Part shown: positions 9,345 to 19,074 of the stretch, piece after piece
Layout of the letters: the number at the start of each line of letters is the position of its first letter
Numbering within the stretch: position 1 is the first letter of the stretch
NCBI GenBank assembly: GCA_016934975.1
Contig: JAFGRV010000254.1
Span: forward strand, 1 to 47,104
Length of the DNA: 47,104 bases
Direction: 5' to 3'
Origin: Spirochaetales bacterium
GTDB lineage: Bacteria > Spirochaetota > Spirochaetia > SZUA-6 > JAFGRV01
Made by a program: the position numbers and the translations under genes
The notes under the pieces: generated by a model
What the model saw: only the letters and a program-made list of their open reading frames with translations
Database searches by the model: none
What the model was told of the DNA's origin: nothing

Positions 9345-10589
9345 TCACCCTCTATATTTTTTCAAGATTAAACATACATTACCACCACCGAATCCGAAGG
9401 AATTGGAAGCAGCCGCTTCTATTTTAAAATTAATTGCTTTGTTTGGAACATAATCGAGAGAACAATCAGGATCAGGTTCCGAATAATTAATTGTCGGAGG
9501 GATTTTATCCTTATAAACACTCATAACGGTAGCAATGCATTCAACTGAAGCTGCTGCCGAAAGCAGATGACCAATCATAGATTTATTTGAACTGATTTTC
9601 AATAGTTTTGAATGTTCGCCAAATACTTTTTCTATTGCTTTACTTTCAATTAAATCATTTTGGACCGTAGATGTACCATGTGCATTAATATATCCGATTT
9701 GTTCTTTATTTATTTTAGCGTCTTTGATAGCCCTTTCCATAACGCGGATCATCCCATCCCCTTCGGGATGAGGCGCTGTAAAGTGATAACTGTCCGCGAC
9801 ATTCCCATATCCGACAAGTTCCGAGTATATGCGTGCTTTTCTATTTACGGCATGCTCAAGATTCTCAAGAATGATAATTCCGGCACCTTCTCCCATGACA
9901 AAACCATCACGATTCTTATCAAAGGGTTTACTCGCATGTTCCGGATCATCATTCTGCCGAGTCATGGATCGTGTCGCGCAAAACCCGGCAAAAGGTATTG
10001 ATGTAATACATGCCTCCGAACTTCCGGCCACCATAATATCAGCATCACCACGCTGAATAATTCTATATGCATCTCCTATGGCATTAGCCCCTGTCGAACA
10101 GGCGACTGACGGCGCAGAGATATGTCCCTTTAATCCGTAGGTTATTGAGACCATGGAGGCAGCCATATTTATGAGAACTTTTAAAACAAAGAAAGGCTGT
10201 ATTGAGTTCGGACCTTTCGCAAATAGACTGATATATCCGTCTTCGATTGTTTGTGAACCGCCGATACCGGAGCCGATAATCACTCCGGCTCTATTTTTGT
10301 CGAAGCCATAAGAATGTAACCCGGCATCGGCAAGCGCCATTTCAGAAGCAGCCATGGCAAAATGAGTGAATCTATCCATCCGTTTCGCCATTTTTTTTTC
10401 AATCCATTTTTCAGGATCAAAATCTTTTACTTCGGCTGCAATGTGCGTTGAAAAATCCGTCGGGTCAAAATGTGTAATTCTTGTTATTCCGTTTTGTCCT
10501 GATACAAGTCTGTCCCAAAATTCATCTACTCCAATACCAATTGGTGAAACAACCCCAAGTCCAGTCACAACGACTCTATTCTCTGCCAT
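9345..10589 (-). CDS. fabF: 3-oxoacyl-ACP synthase II (KAS II)
   Basis: 414 residues. The condensing-enzyme triad is complete: Cys164 in SVACSTGAN, His304 in NAHGTSTVQND and His341 in SNKSMIGHLLSAAA. The enzyme elongates acyl-ACP with malonyl-ACP in type II fatty acid synthesis in the cytoplasm. The ATG at 10589 starts the conserved MAENRVVVTGLG. An upstream TTG (10625) would add 12 unconserved residues and has no ribosome site, but the chosen ATG lacks a clear one as well. A flavoprotein gene follows immediately, forming a two-gene unit. Confidence 0.93.
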   Translation of the reverse strand: MAENRVVVTGLGVVSPIGIGVDEFWDRLVSGQNGITRITHFDPTDFSTHIAAEVKDFDPEKWIEKKMAKRMDRFTHFAMAASEMALADAGLHSYGFDKNRAGVIIGSGIGGSQTIEDGYISLFAKGPNSIQPFFVLKVLINMAASMVSITYGLKGHISAPSVACSTGANAIGDAYRIIQRGDADIMVAGSSEACITSIPFAGFCATRSMTRQNDDPEHASKPFDKNRDGFVMGEGAGIIILENLEHAVNRKARIYSELVGYGNVADSYHFTAPHPEGDGMIRVMERAIKDAKINKEQIGYINAHGTSTVQNDLIESKAIEKVFGEHSKLLKISSNKSMIGHLLSAAASVECIATVMSVYKDKIPPTINYSEPDPDCSLDYVPNKAINFKIEAAASNSFGFGGGNVCLILKKYRG

Positions 10590-10723
10590 CCGGTATATAA
10601 TAGCCAATATTAAAACATTACTCAAGTGAATACGATAAATAACGCTTATTCTTCACACATAAAAAAAATATATAATTAAAAATAAAAACAATACCCGGAA
10701 ATAATAACTTTTTTTCCTATTTT

Positions 10724-13060
10724 TCACTTTTTTTTACGTAAATTTGTACCTTTTCCTTTCTTTTTCGCCGGGGTTTCTTTTAATTCGGATTTCTCCGTTG
10801 ATTTTGGTTTTGTGCCTTTCTTTTCAGGGGCAATCTTTTTTGTTGACGAGGTGCTTGTTTTCGAATTTCCCGTGCTCTTATTCTTTGCCGAGGTGCCTGT
10901 TTTCGGACTCCCCGTGCTCTTTTTCTTTACCGAGGTTCCTGGTTTCGGACTCCCCGTGCTCTTTTTCTTTGCCGGGGTGCCTGTTTTCGAACTCCCCTGT
11001 TTTTTTTTCGTCATTGATGTGCCTGTTTTCGAATCCTCCGGACTTTTTCTTGTTGCCGAAGTAATTGTTTTCGAAATTCCCGAGGTATCCTTTTTTTCCT
11101 GAAGTTTTTCCTGTTTCCCGTTTCGCTGTTTTTCCTCCGGGTCCGGGGTTTCTGATTCCCGCAATAAAGTAATCCTGGCCACTGCCTTTGCATGAAGCTT
11201 GTTTCCACGGGAGGCATTACTGGCGAGTCTTAATTCTGTTAAATCATAGACTGATTCAAGAACCTTTGCGCGGCTCACTTTCTCGAAATAAAGCTTTATT
11301 TTATCCTGGGATTTCTTTTCTTTAAAATAGAGCAAGCCAAAAGGAGATGGAGGAAACATAGAATATACTTTGTCCGTAATGAATTTGTCTATACGGAGTA
11401 GTTTTCCCCAGGCAACTTTATTATTATCCCGGTATACTATTGTAAATATCACGCCTTTTTCCTGATCAAATATCTTACAGTAAAGAAGTTTTGCAGGGAG
11501 CAGCACTTTATCCGGGGGCGCCATTATCCGGTATGTGCCATCGGCAGTGACTACTAAAATCCGGTCATATTCACTCACCGTGATGCTTTTCTCCTGATTC
11601 CGGATACTTTTACCGAAAAATCCTGTTTCAGGATCATAGCTTAATTTGATATCGGCCTTGGCAACCTCTTTTTTATCTACGGAATCAAAGGTAGTAATCT
11701 TTGTTCTTCGTTTATACTGATCCTTGTATTTTTCGATAAGGTCCCGGATATAATTGATTGTCGTTTGTGTTAATGCTTTAAGCTTTGCCTGACATTCATC
11801 TATTTTAGCAACGATATCATCAATCTCATTCTGATGCTTTTTTATATCATACGCGGAAATTCGCCGTATTTTCAGTTCCAGCAGCCGTTTAACATCATCA
11901 TCCGTCATACTGCGGATAAAAAGATTGGTAAAGGGCATCATTCCCACATACACCGTCTTTTTGAGTTGTTCTTCCGATTTTGCCGTTTCAAGTTTTTTAT
12001 ACACTTTGTTGACAATAAAAATATGTTCGAGAGTGAGCCAATGTTTTTTATCCAGAAGCTGCTGTAATTCATATTCCAGTTCCGCTTTAATCTGGTTGCG
12101 AAGTTGTTTTGTAAACTCCTGAATATATTCAGTTACCGTGATCTCGACAGGATGATTATCTTTTATAACAAGAATATTGGAAGAAATCGAAACCTCACAG
12201 CTTGTATAGGCATAGAGCTGGGGCAATACGTCATGAACTGTCGCTCCGCGGGAACAATGGAGTTCTATCTCTACTTTTTCCGTCGTGTAATCACTGATTG
12301 AACTGATACTGACCTTTCCCCGCTGCACTGCGGATTCAATTGAGCTGATAAGATTCATCGTTGTCGTGGAATAGGGTATTTCCCGGATTATAAGTATCTT
12401 ATCTCCTTTTGTTTCGATATTGGCACGCACACGAACTTTCCCCCGGCCGTCCTCATACTCGGAAACATCAATAGACCCGCCTTGTAAAAAATCGGGGTAG
12501 ATTGATATTTTTTCTTTATTCAGGATTTTTATCTGGGCTTTTAAAAGTTCAATAAAATTGTGGGGGAGTATTTTGGTTGACATACCCACGGCGATTCCCT
12601 CGATGCCGAGCATGAGAAGAACAGGCAGTTTAGAACAAAGGAATAAAGGCTCCTTTTTTCTCCCGTCATAGCTCGGGATGTATTCGGTAAGGGCTTTATT
12701 AAACAGATTTTCCCTGGCAAGGGTGCTGAGTCTGCACTCAATATATCGGGGCGCAGCCGCATCATGTCCGGTAATGATATTACCGAAATTACCCTGTTTC
12801 TCGATAAAATATTCTTTATTCGCGAGAACGACAAGGGCGTCACCGATGGACACGTCGCCATGGGGATGAAGTTTCATCGTCTCACCGATAACATTCGCCA
12901 GTTTATGAAATTTACCGTCGTGCATCTCAAGCAATGTATTCAATATTCGCCGTTGAACCGGCTTACACCCGTCCCGGATATCCGGTATTGCCCTGTCAAT
13001 AATAACATAGCTTGCGTATTCGATAAAGTTTCTTTCCATTAAGGGCTTCAGTTTGCTCAT
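10724..13060 (-). CDS. parC: DNA topoisomerase IV subunit A with repetitive basic tail
   Basis: 778 residues. The N-terminal breakage-reunion domain contains the catalytic Tyr106 in AAPRYIECRLS. The C-terminal half has no GyrA box (QRRGGKG-type), so this is topoisomerase IV-like rather than gyrase. The protein decatenates and relaxes DNA together with the ParE product encoded just upstream (107 bases away). The ATG at 13060 follows a GGGGAG ribosome site; a longer frame to 13093 has none. The last 116 residues are unusual: six 14-residue repeats rich in Lys, Ser, Thr and Gly, then a KKK-rich end. The tail is presumably disordered and DNA-binding. Confidence 0.92.
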   Translation of the reverse strand: MSKLKPLMERNFIEYASYVIIDRAIPDIRDGCKPVQRRILNTLLEMHDGKFHKLANVIGETMKLHPHGDVSIGDALVVLANKEYFIEKQGNFGNIITGHDAAAPRYIECRLSTLARENLFNKALTEYIPSYDGRKKEPLFLCSKLPVLLMLGIEGIAVGMSTKILPHNFIELLKAQIKILNKEKISIYPDFLQGGSIDVSEYEDGRGKVRVRANIETKGDKILIIREIPYSTTTMNLISSIESAVQRGKVSISSISDYTTEKVEIELHCSRGATVHDVLPQLYAYTSCEVSISSNILVIKDNHPVEITVTEYIQEFTKQLRNQIKAELEYELQQLLDKKHWLTLEHIFIVNKVYKKLETAKSEEQLKKTVYVGMMPFTNLFIRSMTDDDVKRLLELKIRRISAYDIKKHQNEIDDIVAKIDECQAKLKALTQTTINYIRDLIEKYKDQYKRRTKITTFDSVDKKEVAKADIKLSYDPETGFFGKSIRNQEKSITVSEYDRILVVTADGTYRIMAPPDKVLLPAKLLYCKIFDQEKGVIFTIVYRDNNKVAWGKLLRIDKFITDKVYSMFPPSPFGLLYFKEKKSQDKIKLYFEKVSRAKVLESVYDLTELRLASNASRGNKLHAKAVARITLLRESETPDPEEKQRNGKQEKLQEKKDTSGISKTITSATRKSPEDSKTGTSMTKKKQGSSKTGTPAKKKSTGSPKPGTSVKKKSTGSPKTGTSAKNKSTGNSKTSTSSTKKIAPEKKGTKPKSTEKSELKETPAKKKGKGTNLRKKK
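10823..11074 (-). repeat. Six 42-bp repeats coding for a Lys/Ser/Thr-rich tail
   Basis: Within parC, six tandem 42-bp units encode 14-residue repeats such as SKTGTPAKKKSTGS and PKTGTSAKNKSTGN. The central four are nearly identical at DNA level, which suggests recent copy-number change by slippage or recombination. The reading frame is kept throughout. Confidence 0.85.
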
Positions 13061-13167
13061 ATCGTACTCCCCATCAGGCGGTTTTGACCACAAAACACAC
13101 CGTCTTTTTATTTTCTCCTCATAAAAAGAAATATATTTAATTATTTTGATTTCGGTTAAGCGGATAT

Positions 13168-14985
13168 TTAAATAACATCAAGTCTGAGATTCCGTATAAT
13201 AAATTTTTTTCTTTCCGGTGTATTTTTCCCCATGAGAAATTCAAGTATACTGTGAACTTTTCCCAAAGAACTCACCTGAACGGGAATAAGCCTGATGTCT
13301 TCGCCAACAAACTGTTTGAATTCTTTCGGACTTATTTCTCCAAGACCTTTAAACCGTGTCACTTCCGGCGAGGATAACAGCTCACTCGCCCTGTCCCGTT
13401 CATTCTCCGAATAACAATAAATAGTTTCTTTTTTATTTCGAACACGGAACAACGGGGTTTCGAAAATGTAGACATGCCCTTTCATAACAAGATCTTCGAA
13501 GTAGCGAAGAAAATAGGTGAGAAGCAGGTTCCTGATATGCATCCCGTCGACATCCGCATCTGTTGCAATAATGACTTTATTGTACCTTAAACCTTCCAGA
13601 CCGTCTTCGATGCCGAGGGCTCTCATGATATTGTAGAGTTCTTCATTTTTATAAACGGTTGCTTTTTTGAGTCCGAAACAATTCAAGGGTTTCCCTTTTA
13701 AAGAGAAAATAGCCTGGGTTTTTACATCCCTGGACTGAATCATTGACCCGGCTGCCGAATCTCCTTCGGTGAGAAAAATACTCGTTTCTTCCCGCCGTTT
13801 TTCCCGGCTGTCATCATAATGAACCTTGCAGTCGATAAGCTTGGGAATGCGGATTGCGACCTTTCGTGCCCGCTCGCGTGCCTGTTTTTTTATGGTGGAA
13901 AGTTCTTTCCGGATCCGCTCATTCGACTTTATTTTCTCGATAAGTTTTTTCGCTTCATTTTCATTTTTGTGAAGCCAGATAAGTGTCTGTTCTTTTACCG
14001 TATTAACGACCCATGATTTAATCTCGGTTGATCCGAGCTTATTTTTTGTCTGACTCTCGAATACCGGGTCTTTCAGTTTTACAGCGATTGCTCCGACAAT
14101 CCCTTCCCGCACATCATCCCCGGTAAAGGTTGTATTTGCGTATTCATTAATTCCTTTTAAAAGCCCCATTCGAAAGGCTGTCTGATGTGTCCCGCCATCT
14201 ATTGTATATTGTCCATTTACAAAACTAAAATAATTCTCACCGTAATTAATCGTATGAGTAAAGGCAAACTCAATTTTCGTCTCCTGATAATGCAGTACGT
14301 CATACACAATCGGCTCATCACCGATCTCCGCAAACAAAAGATCTTTAAGTCCGTCTTTACTCACATACTCATTACCATTATAATCGATAGTCAGGCCGGC
14401 ATTAAGATAAACATAAAACCTTAAGCGCCATTCGATATATTCTTCCTGCCAGATATAATTCTTAAATATTTTTCTATCCGGTGTAAATTTAATATATGTT
14501 CCATTCTTTGCCCCCGGTTTCTTTCCTTCTTTTTTCTGAATCAGTTTCCCTTCTCTGAACAAGCCGTGGACATACTGTTCTTCTCTGAAACTGGCAACCT
14601 CGAACTCCGAGCTTAAAGCATTCACAGCTTTCGTGCCGACACCGTTCAATCCCACGGAAAATTGAAATACATCATCCGAATATTTTCCACCGGTATTAAT
14701 TTTACTCACACATTCGATTACTTTGCCGAGAGGAATTCCCCGGCCATAGTCACGGATGATAATAGTATCATCTTTACGTTTAATCTCAATCTTTTTACCC
14801 TGACCCATAATAAATTCGTCGATGCTGTTGTCAATCACTTCTTTCAGCAGGATATAGATACCATCCTGAGGATGACTCCCGTCTCCAAGACGGCCGACAT
14901 ACATACCGGTCCGAAGACGAATATGTTCGAGGGCATCAAGAGTTTTTATGGTCTTTTCATCGTAGGCTACTTTTGCTTTTTCCAT
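13168..14985 (-). CDS. parE: DNA topoisomerase IV subunit B
   Basis: 605 residues, the usual ParE length. The GHKL ATPase domain shows Glu49 and Asn53 (KEVIDNSIDEF), the DYGRGIP loop (79-85) and GLNGVGTKAVNAL. The TOPRIM domain has Glu407 in TEGDSAAGS and the metal-binding TDADVDG (475-481). It forms the ATP-driven half of topoisomerase IV with the ParC encoded downstream; the two genes form an operon in the order parE-parC. The ribosome site before the ATG is weak. The name rests on the partner lacking a GyrA box. Confidence 0.92.
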   Translation of the reverse strand: MEKAKVAYDEKTIKTLDALEHIRLRTGMYVGRLGDGSHPQDGIYILLKEVIDNSIDEFIMGQGKKIEIKRKDDTIIIRDYGRGIPLGKVIECVSKINTGGKYSDDVFQFSVGLNGVGTKAVNALSSEFEVASFREEQYVHGLFREGKLIQKKEGKKPGAKNGTYIKFTPDRKIFKNYIWQEEYIEWRLRFYVYLNAGLTIDYNGNEYVSKDGLKDLLFAEIGDEPIVYDVLHYQETKIEFAFTHTINYGENYFSFVNGQYTIDGGTHQTAFRMGLLKGINEYANTTFTGDDVREGIVGAIAVKLKDPVFESQTKNKLGSTEIKSWVVNTVKEQTLIWLHKNENEAKKLIEKIKSNERIRKELSTIKKQARERARKVAIRIPKLIDCKVHYDDSREKRREETSIFLTEGDSAAGSMIQSRDVKTQAIFSLKGKPLNCFGLKKATVYKNEELYNIMRALGIEDGLEGLRYNKVIIATDADVDGMHIRNLLLTYFLRYFEDLVMKGHVYIFETPLFRVRNKKETIYCYSENERDRASELLSSPEVTRFKGLGEISPKEFKQFVGEDIRLIPVQVSSLGKVHSILEFLMGKNTPERKKFIIRNLRLDVI

Positions 14986-15133
14986 ATAATTTTTCCCGGT
15001 TTCTACTCAATTGCAGCTCGATACGTCATTTCCTGTTACTATCAGGAATTGTAAAATCTGCATGAAGATTAGAAAATGACAAACATGAACCGCTCATGTA
15101 ATAGCATATTGGTACTATTTAGTCAAGACGTTT

Positions 15134-16441
15134 TTACAACATCTCTGCCGCCAATTCGGCAAGCCGGCTTCGTTCCGATTTTTCAAGGGTGACGTGTCCG
15201 GCAAGGTCCTGATTTTTAAGCATTTCAACAAGATAACTCAAACCATTTGAATTGGAATCAAGGTATGGAGTATCAATTTGAAAAGGATCTCCCGTAAGCA
15301 CAACTTTTGTCCCTTCTCCCGCCCTGCTGACGATTGTCTTCACTTCATGGGGCGAAAGGTTTTGAGCTTCATCAATAATGATAAATTGATGGGGAAGAGA
15401 CCTCCCCCGGATATAGGTGAGTGCTTCGATCTCGATAAAATTCTGATGTATTAATTCCTGGACACTATTCATATCCGTTTTTTTATAGCTCGCGATAATA
15501 TATTCAAGATTATCGAAGAGCGGCTGCATCCAATTTTTTAATTTTGCTTCTTTATCTCCGGGGAGATATCCGATATCCTTTCCCATCGGCACGATAGGCC
15601 GTGAAATAAGGAGCCGTGTATAAATATCCGTATCAAGTACTTTTTTTAATCCGGCAGCGATGGAGAGAAGAGTTTTTCCCGTTCCTGCTTTTCCGACCAG
15701 CGTCACAAGGGGTACATTATCATCCATCAGAAGATCCAGGGCGATCACCTGTTGATCGTTAAGCGGTTTGACACCCAGTATTTTCTTTCTTGTTTTCTTT
15801 ATATAAAAAAGTTTATTTTTTTCTTTGTTATACCGGGCGATATATGATCCTTCATTACCGGCGGCCTTTAAAATCACATACTGATTAGGATACAGCGTTT
15901 CCTTCCATTCAACCTCGCCTCTGTCAGTCAGTTCTTTAACAATATTCCCGGAAACAACCAATTCCTTCACACCGGTGTAGAGATTATGGATATCCACTTT
16001 CTGTTTTTCATAATCAACCGCTTTAAGTCCCAGGGCGATTGCTTTTACCCGGGCATTTATATCTTTTGATACAAAAAAAACACTTTTTCCCTGCTGATGC
16101 AGCGATACTGCGGATAACAGAATTTTATTATCCGGTTTTTCCAGGCTAAAACCGAAAGGAATCTTGGGATCATAGGAAAGCTCAACCCTGAGGATTGATC
16201 CGTTCTCCATCATCACCCCTTTGTTCAGAGAGCCTTTTTTTCCCATTTCATCAAGGAAACGCACAGCCCTCCGGGCGTTCCGTCCTTTTTCACCCTCTGC
16301 TGATTTTAAATTATCAAGCTCTTCCAGCACCCACAAAGGAATAACGACCTCGTTATCCCGGAAAGAGAGAATCGCGTCGGGCTTATGAATCAGAACATTC
16401 GTATCAATGACAAATGTCTTAAGATTGTTTTTTTCAGGCAT
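15134..16441 (-). CDS. PIN domain-PhoH ATPase
   Basis: 435 residues. The N-terminal PIN nuclease-like domain (about 9-145) begins with FVIDTNVLIHKPDAIL and includes acidic residues such as Asp13 and Glu40. A PhoH P-loop domain follows, with Walker A VGKAGTGKT (249-257) and Walker B IIIDEAQN (354-361). The layout matches the YlaK/PhoH2 class, proposed to be RNA-directed ATPase-nucleases in the cytoplasm. The ATG at 16441 is chosen; a GTG five codons upstream (16456) is possible, and neither has a strong ribosome site. The gene stands alone between parE and glnN. Confidence 0.88.
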   Translation of the reverse strand: MPEKNNLKTFVIDTNVLIHKPDAILSFRDNEVVIPLWVLEELDNLKSAEGEKGRNARRAVRFLDEMGKKGSLNKGVMMENGSILRVELSYDPKIPFGFSLEKPDNKILLSAVSLHQQGKSVFFVSKDINARVKAIALGLKAVDYEKQKVDIHNLYTGVKELVVSGNIVKELTDRGEVEWKETLYPNQYVILKAAGNEGSYIARYNKEKNKLFYIKKTRKKILGVKPLNDQQVIALDLLMDDNVPLVTLVGKAGTGKTLLSIAAGLKKVLDTDIYTRLLISRPIVPMGKDIGYLPGDKEAKLKNWMQPLFDNLEYIIASYKKTDMNSVQELIHQNFIEIEALTYIRGRSLPHQFIIIDEAQNLSPHEVKTIVSRAGEGTKVVLTGDPFQIDTPYLDSNSNGLSYLVEMLKNQDLAGHVTLEKSERSRLAELAAEML

Positions 16442-16590
16442 ATTATTATCACTCACTTTATCAGGATGATTTTTTCAGTTGCCTTATGGTACAAGGGTAA
16501 CAACTTTATGTCAAGACGGCAGGATAATCAGGAACTCTACGGATTACAGGGGGAGACATTCGGAGCATGACTATTCTAAAATAAATGATA

Positions 16591-16641
16591 AACCTGCTCA
16601 TCCGGGTCTCAATGTTTTCATTTAACCCGGATGAGCAGGTT
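16591..16641 (-). terminator. Strong hairpin terminator downstream of glnN
   Basis: Perfect 16-bp inverted repeat (AACCTGCTCATCCGGG / CCCGGATGAGCAGGTT) just behind the glnN stop. It is followed by TTTATCATTTAT on the minus strand and by TTTTTAA on the plus strand, so it could act in either direction. Its position fits ending the glnN transcript. Confidence 0.75.
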
Positions 16642-16668
16642 TTTAAGGTAGTGAATAAAATATAAATC

Positions 16669-18759
16669 TTATAGCAGGAGGTCCTGATATTTTGTTATCG
16701 GCCAGAGATCGGCATGAATGCGTACTTCCACCGCATCAACTATTTCTCTTAATTCAGCCAAGGCTTTATCTCCGTCGGAAACACAAAGACGGCTTGCTGT
16801 TTTAACATCAACCTCAGCCATAATCCGGTTCAAAACATTTTCCAGATTATCAGTCTTCTGTTTAATATTAATATAAAAACCTTTAAACAATTCCAGATCC
16901 TGCGAAATCTCCGAAACGGGAACTCCGGCATTCTGAGCTGATACAACAGCATTGCTCAATAATGTTATCTGTTTGATTATCGCGGGGGTAATCATGGTTC
17001 GGCTCATATCACCGGCAACCTTATATTCGATCACCTTGGTTTTTATATAGGTTTCAAAACGAATTTCCTGTTTCGAGTGTAATTCCGTTTCGGATAATAC
17101 ATTATATCTCTCAAACAGCTTCACGGTTTTTTCCTGAGTGAGGAGATGCAGACAGCTTGGTGTATCTTTGAAATTGGGTAATCCCCGTTCTTCCGCAGTT
17201 GAATGCCATTGGTTATCATAATTATTGCCTTCAAAACGAATAGCCTTGGTCTTTTGAAGAATGTCCTTGAGAACGATAAGAGCATTTTCTTTGATATTCC
17301 CGGACATTTTCTGCAAGCGGTCATGGATATAATCATAACCATAAGCAACCATGAGATTGATCATTGTGGCTGCTTCGGAACAATTCTGTGCAGATCCGAC
17401 AGCCCGGAATTCAAATTTATTCCCGGTAAAAGCTATGGGAGATGTCCGGTTACGATCCGATGAATCACGGACAATCTTCGGTAACCGCCGGAGACCCAGG
17501 CTGATTTCGGAGAGCTTTTTCTCCGTCATAGACTTTATATCCTCAATATTATCGAGCATCTTGGACAAATAATCCCCCAGATACACCGACATGATCCCGG
17601 GAGGGGCCTCATTTGCTCCGAGACGATGATCATTACCTGCATCTGCAACAGACAACCGGAGTAATCCGCCGTATTCCTGCACGCCCAGGAGGACCGCTCC
17701 GATAGTATTTAAGAATGTGATATTCTTTAATGGTGATGCCGAAGGTTCCAAATAATTCCCGCAGGTATTGTCTCCGATGGACCAATTCAAGTGCTTTCCG
17801 GAACCGTTCACCCCGTCAAAAGGTTTTTCATGGACCAGACAAACAAGATCATGCTTTTCCGCTGTTTTCTTCATTATATCGATAAGCAGGAGATTATGAT
17901 CGATTGCCCGGTTAGCCTCTTCATATAAAGGAGCGATTTCAAACTGATTCGGAGCAACCTCATTATGTCTCGTCTTTGAAGGAATTCCAAGACAATATAA
18001 TTCATGATCGAGGTCCTCCATAAACCTGAGGACCTTGGGTTTAATCGCCCCAAAGTAATGGTCTTCCATCTGCTGACCCTTTGCCGGAGCCGCACCGAAA
18101 AGAGTTCTTCCGCAAATTTTAAGGTCCGGACGTTTCTCATAAAGAGCTTTGGGGATCAAGAAATATTCCTGTTCAGGCCCTGCAAAAACATTAAGACTTT
18201 TCGCATTTCGATTCCCTAAAAGCCTCCGGAGTTTGATAGCAGAATCCTCCAGGGCCAAATGAGACCGGAGGAGAGGTGTTTTATGATCCAGGACCATTCC
18301 TGTCCAGGATAAAAAAACCGAGGGAATAACAAGGGTAAAGGTTTTTTCCGCTCGTAATAAATACGCCGGAGATGTGGGATCCCAGGCGGTATAACCCCTC
18401 GCTTCGAAGGTAGAACGCATTCCTCCCGAGGGAAAACTGGAAGCATCGGGTTCGGATTGTATTAATTGAGACCCGGAGAAACGTTCAATCACATTCCCTC
18501 TTTCATCATAACTAAGAAAAGAATCATGCTTTTCCGCAGTACCTCCCCGTAAAGGCTGGAACCAATGGGTAAAATGAGTCGCACCCTTTTCAATTGCCCA
18601 TTCCTTCATGGCGTGTGCAATATTGTCGGCAAGTCTCTTGTCCAGGGATTTTCCGATGTGGATGGTATCCATAAATTCGGTATATAATTCTTTACTTAAT
18701 TTCTCTCTCATGACTTTATCATTAAATGTCAATTCTCCAAAAATTTGCGCTGTTGTCAT
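16669..18759 (-). CDS. glnN: Glutamine synthetase type III
   Basis: 696 residues, the length of the GSIII class rather than the ~450 residues of GSI. Class features include the N-terminal FGELTFNDKVMREKL, the GGMRSTFEARGYTAWDP segment, the metal-site AGPEQEYFLIPK, the NEVAPNQFE motif and VNGSGKHLNWSI. It makes glutamine from glutamate, ammonia and ATP in the cytoplasm and is the main ammonium-assimilating enzyme visible here. The ATG at 18759 follows GGGGAG; an ATG at 18774 lacks a site. A promoter and a palindrome lie upstream (18800-18860), so expression is probably controlled by nitrogen supply. Confidence 0.95.
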   Translation of the reverse strand: MTTAQIFGELTFNDKVMREKLSKELYTEFMDTIHIGKSLDKRLADNIAHAMKEWAIEKGATHFTHWFQPLRGGTAEKHDSFLSYDERGNVIERFSGSQLIQSEPDASSFPSGGMRSTFEARGYTAWDPTSPAYLLRAEKTFTLVIPSVFLSWTGMVLDHKTPLLRSHLALEDSAIKLRRLLGNRNAKSLNVFAGPEQEYFLIPKALYEKRPDLKICGRTLFGAAPAKGQQMEDHYFGAIKPKVLRFMEDLDHELYCLGIPSKTRHNEVAPNQFEIAPLYEEANRAIDHNLLLIDIMKKTAEKHDLVCLVHEKPFDGVNGSGKHLNWSIGDNTCGNYLEPSASPLKNITFLNTIGAVLLGVQEYGGLLRLSVADAGNDHRLGANEAPPGIMSVYLGDYLSKMLDNIEDIKSMTEKKLSEISLGLRRLPKIVRDSSDRNRTSPIAFTGNKFEFRAVGSAQNCSEAATMINLMVAYGYDYIHDRLQKMSGNIKENALIVLKDILQKTKAIRFEGNNYDNQWHSTAEERGLPNFKDTPSCLHLLTQEKTVKLFERYNVLSETELHSKQEIRFETYIKTKVIEYKVAGDMSRTMITPAIIKQITLLSNAVVSAQNAGVPVSEISQDLELFKGFYINIKQKTDNLENVLNRIMAEVDVKTASRLCVSDGDKALAELREIVDAVEVRIHADLWPITKYQDLLL

Positions 18760-18799
18760 AATAATTCTCCCCAAAAAAACATTTTATTAAAATCAGGTA

Positions 18800-18820
18800 T
18801 GTTATTTTATCAAAATAACA
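18800..18820 (-). promoter_or_regulatory. Palindrome at the start of the glnN leader
   Basis: Perfect 9-bp arms (TGTTATTTT / AAAATAACA) with a 3-nt centre, lying from just after the predicted start site to 41 bases before the glnN ATG. The TGTTA-N11-TAACA shape recalls nitrogen-regulator half sites (GlnR/TnrA type TGTNA...TNACA), but with a longer spacer. It may be an operator or an mRNA 5' hairpin. Confidence 0.5.
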
Positions 18821-18830
18821 ATCTAAACGG

Positions 18831-18860
18831 AGAATACTTCTTTCCCTTACCTTTGGTCAA
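18831..18860 (-). promoter_or_regulatory. Promoter of glnN
   Basis: On the minus strand, TTGACC (18855-18860) and TATTCT (18831-18836) are spaced by 18 bp. Transcription would start near 18824, immediately before the palindrome at 18800-18820. The rest of the 300-base gap up to 19074 is AT-rich, with two copies of GCAGGAAATT near 19000-19045 and nothing else recognisable. Confidence 0.55.
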
Positions 18861-19074
18861 TAACCTTTTCATTATACTTGAAATTAAAATTCACTTTTTT
18901 TCAATTTATTCTTAACAAGACCGGATAGATGAAATAATTTTCAAATAAAGGCTTTACAAAAATATAATTGCATATAATCATGGAGTAAAATTTCACTAAT
19001 TGCAGGAAATTGCTTGCAGAAAATCATTTTTCAAACAGCAGGAAATTCAGAGCCCGGGGGAAAAAAAGGACATC

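Noticed and set aside
10744-11102. Plus-strand frames rich in Phe, Ser and Val opposite the parC tail
   Set aside because: They are the antisense of the 42-bp parC repeats; the hydrophobic composition is a by-product of the Lys/Ser/Thr-rich sense coding.
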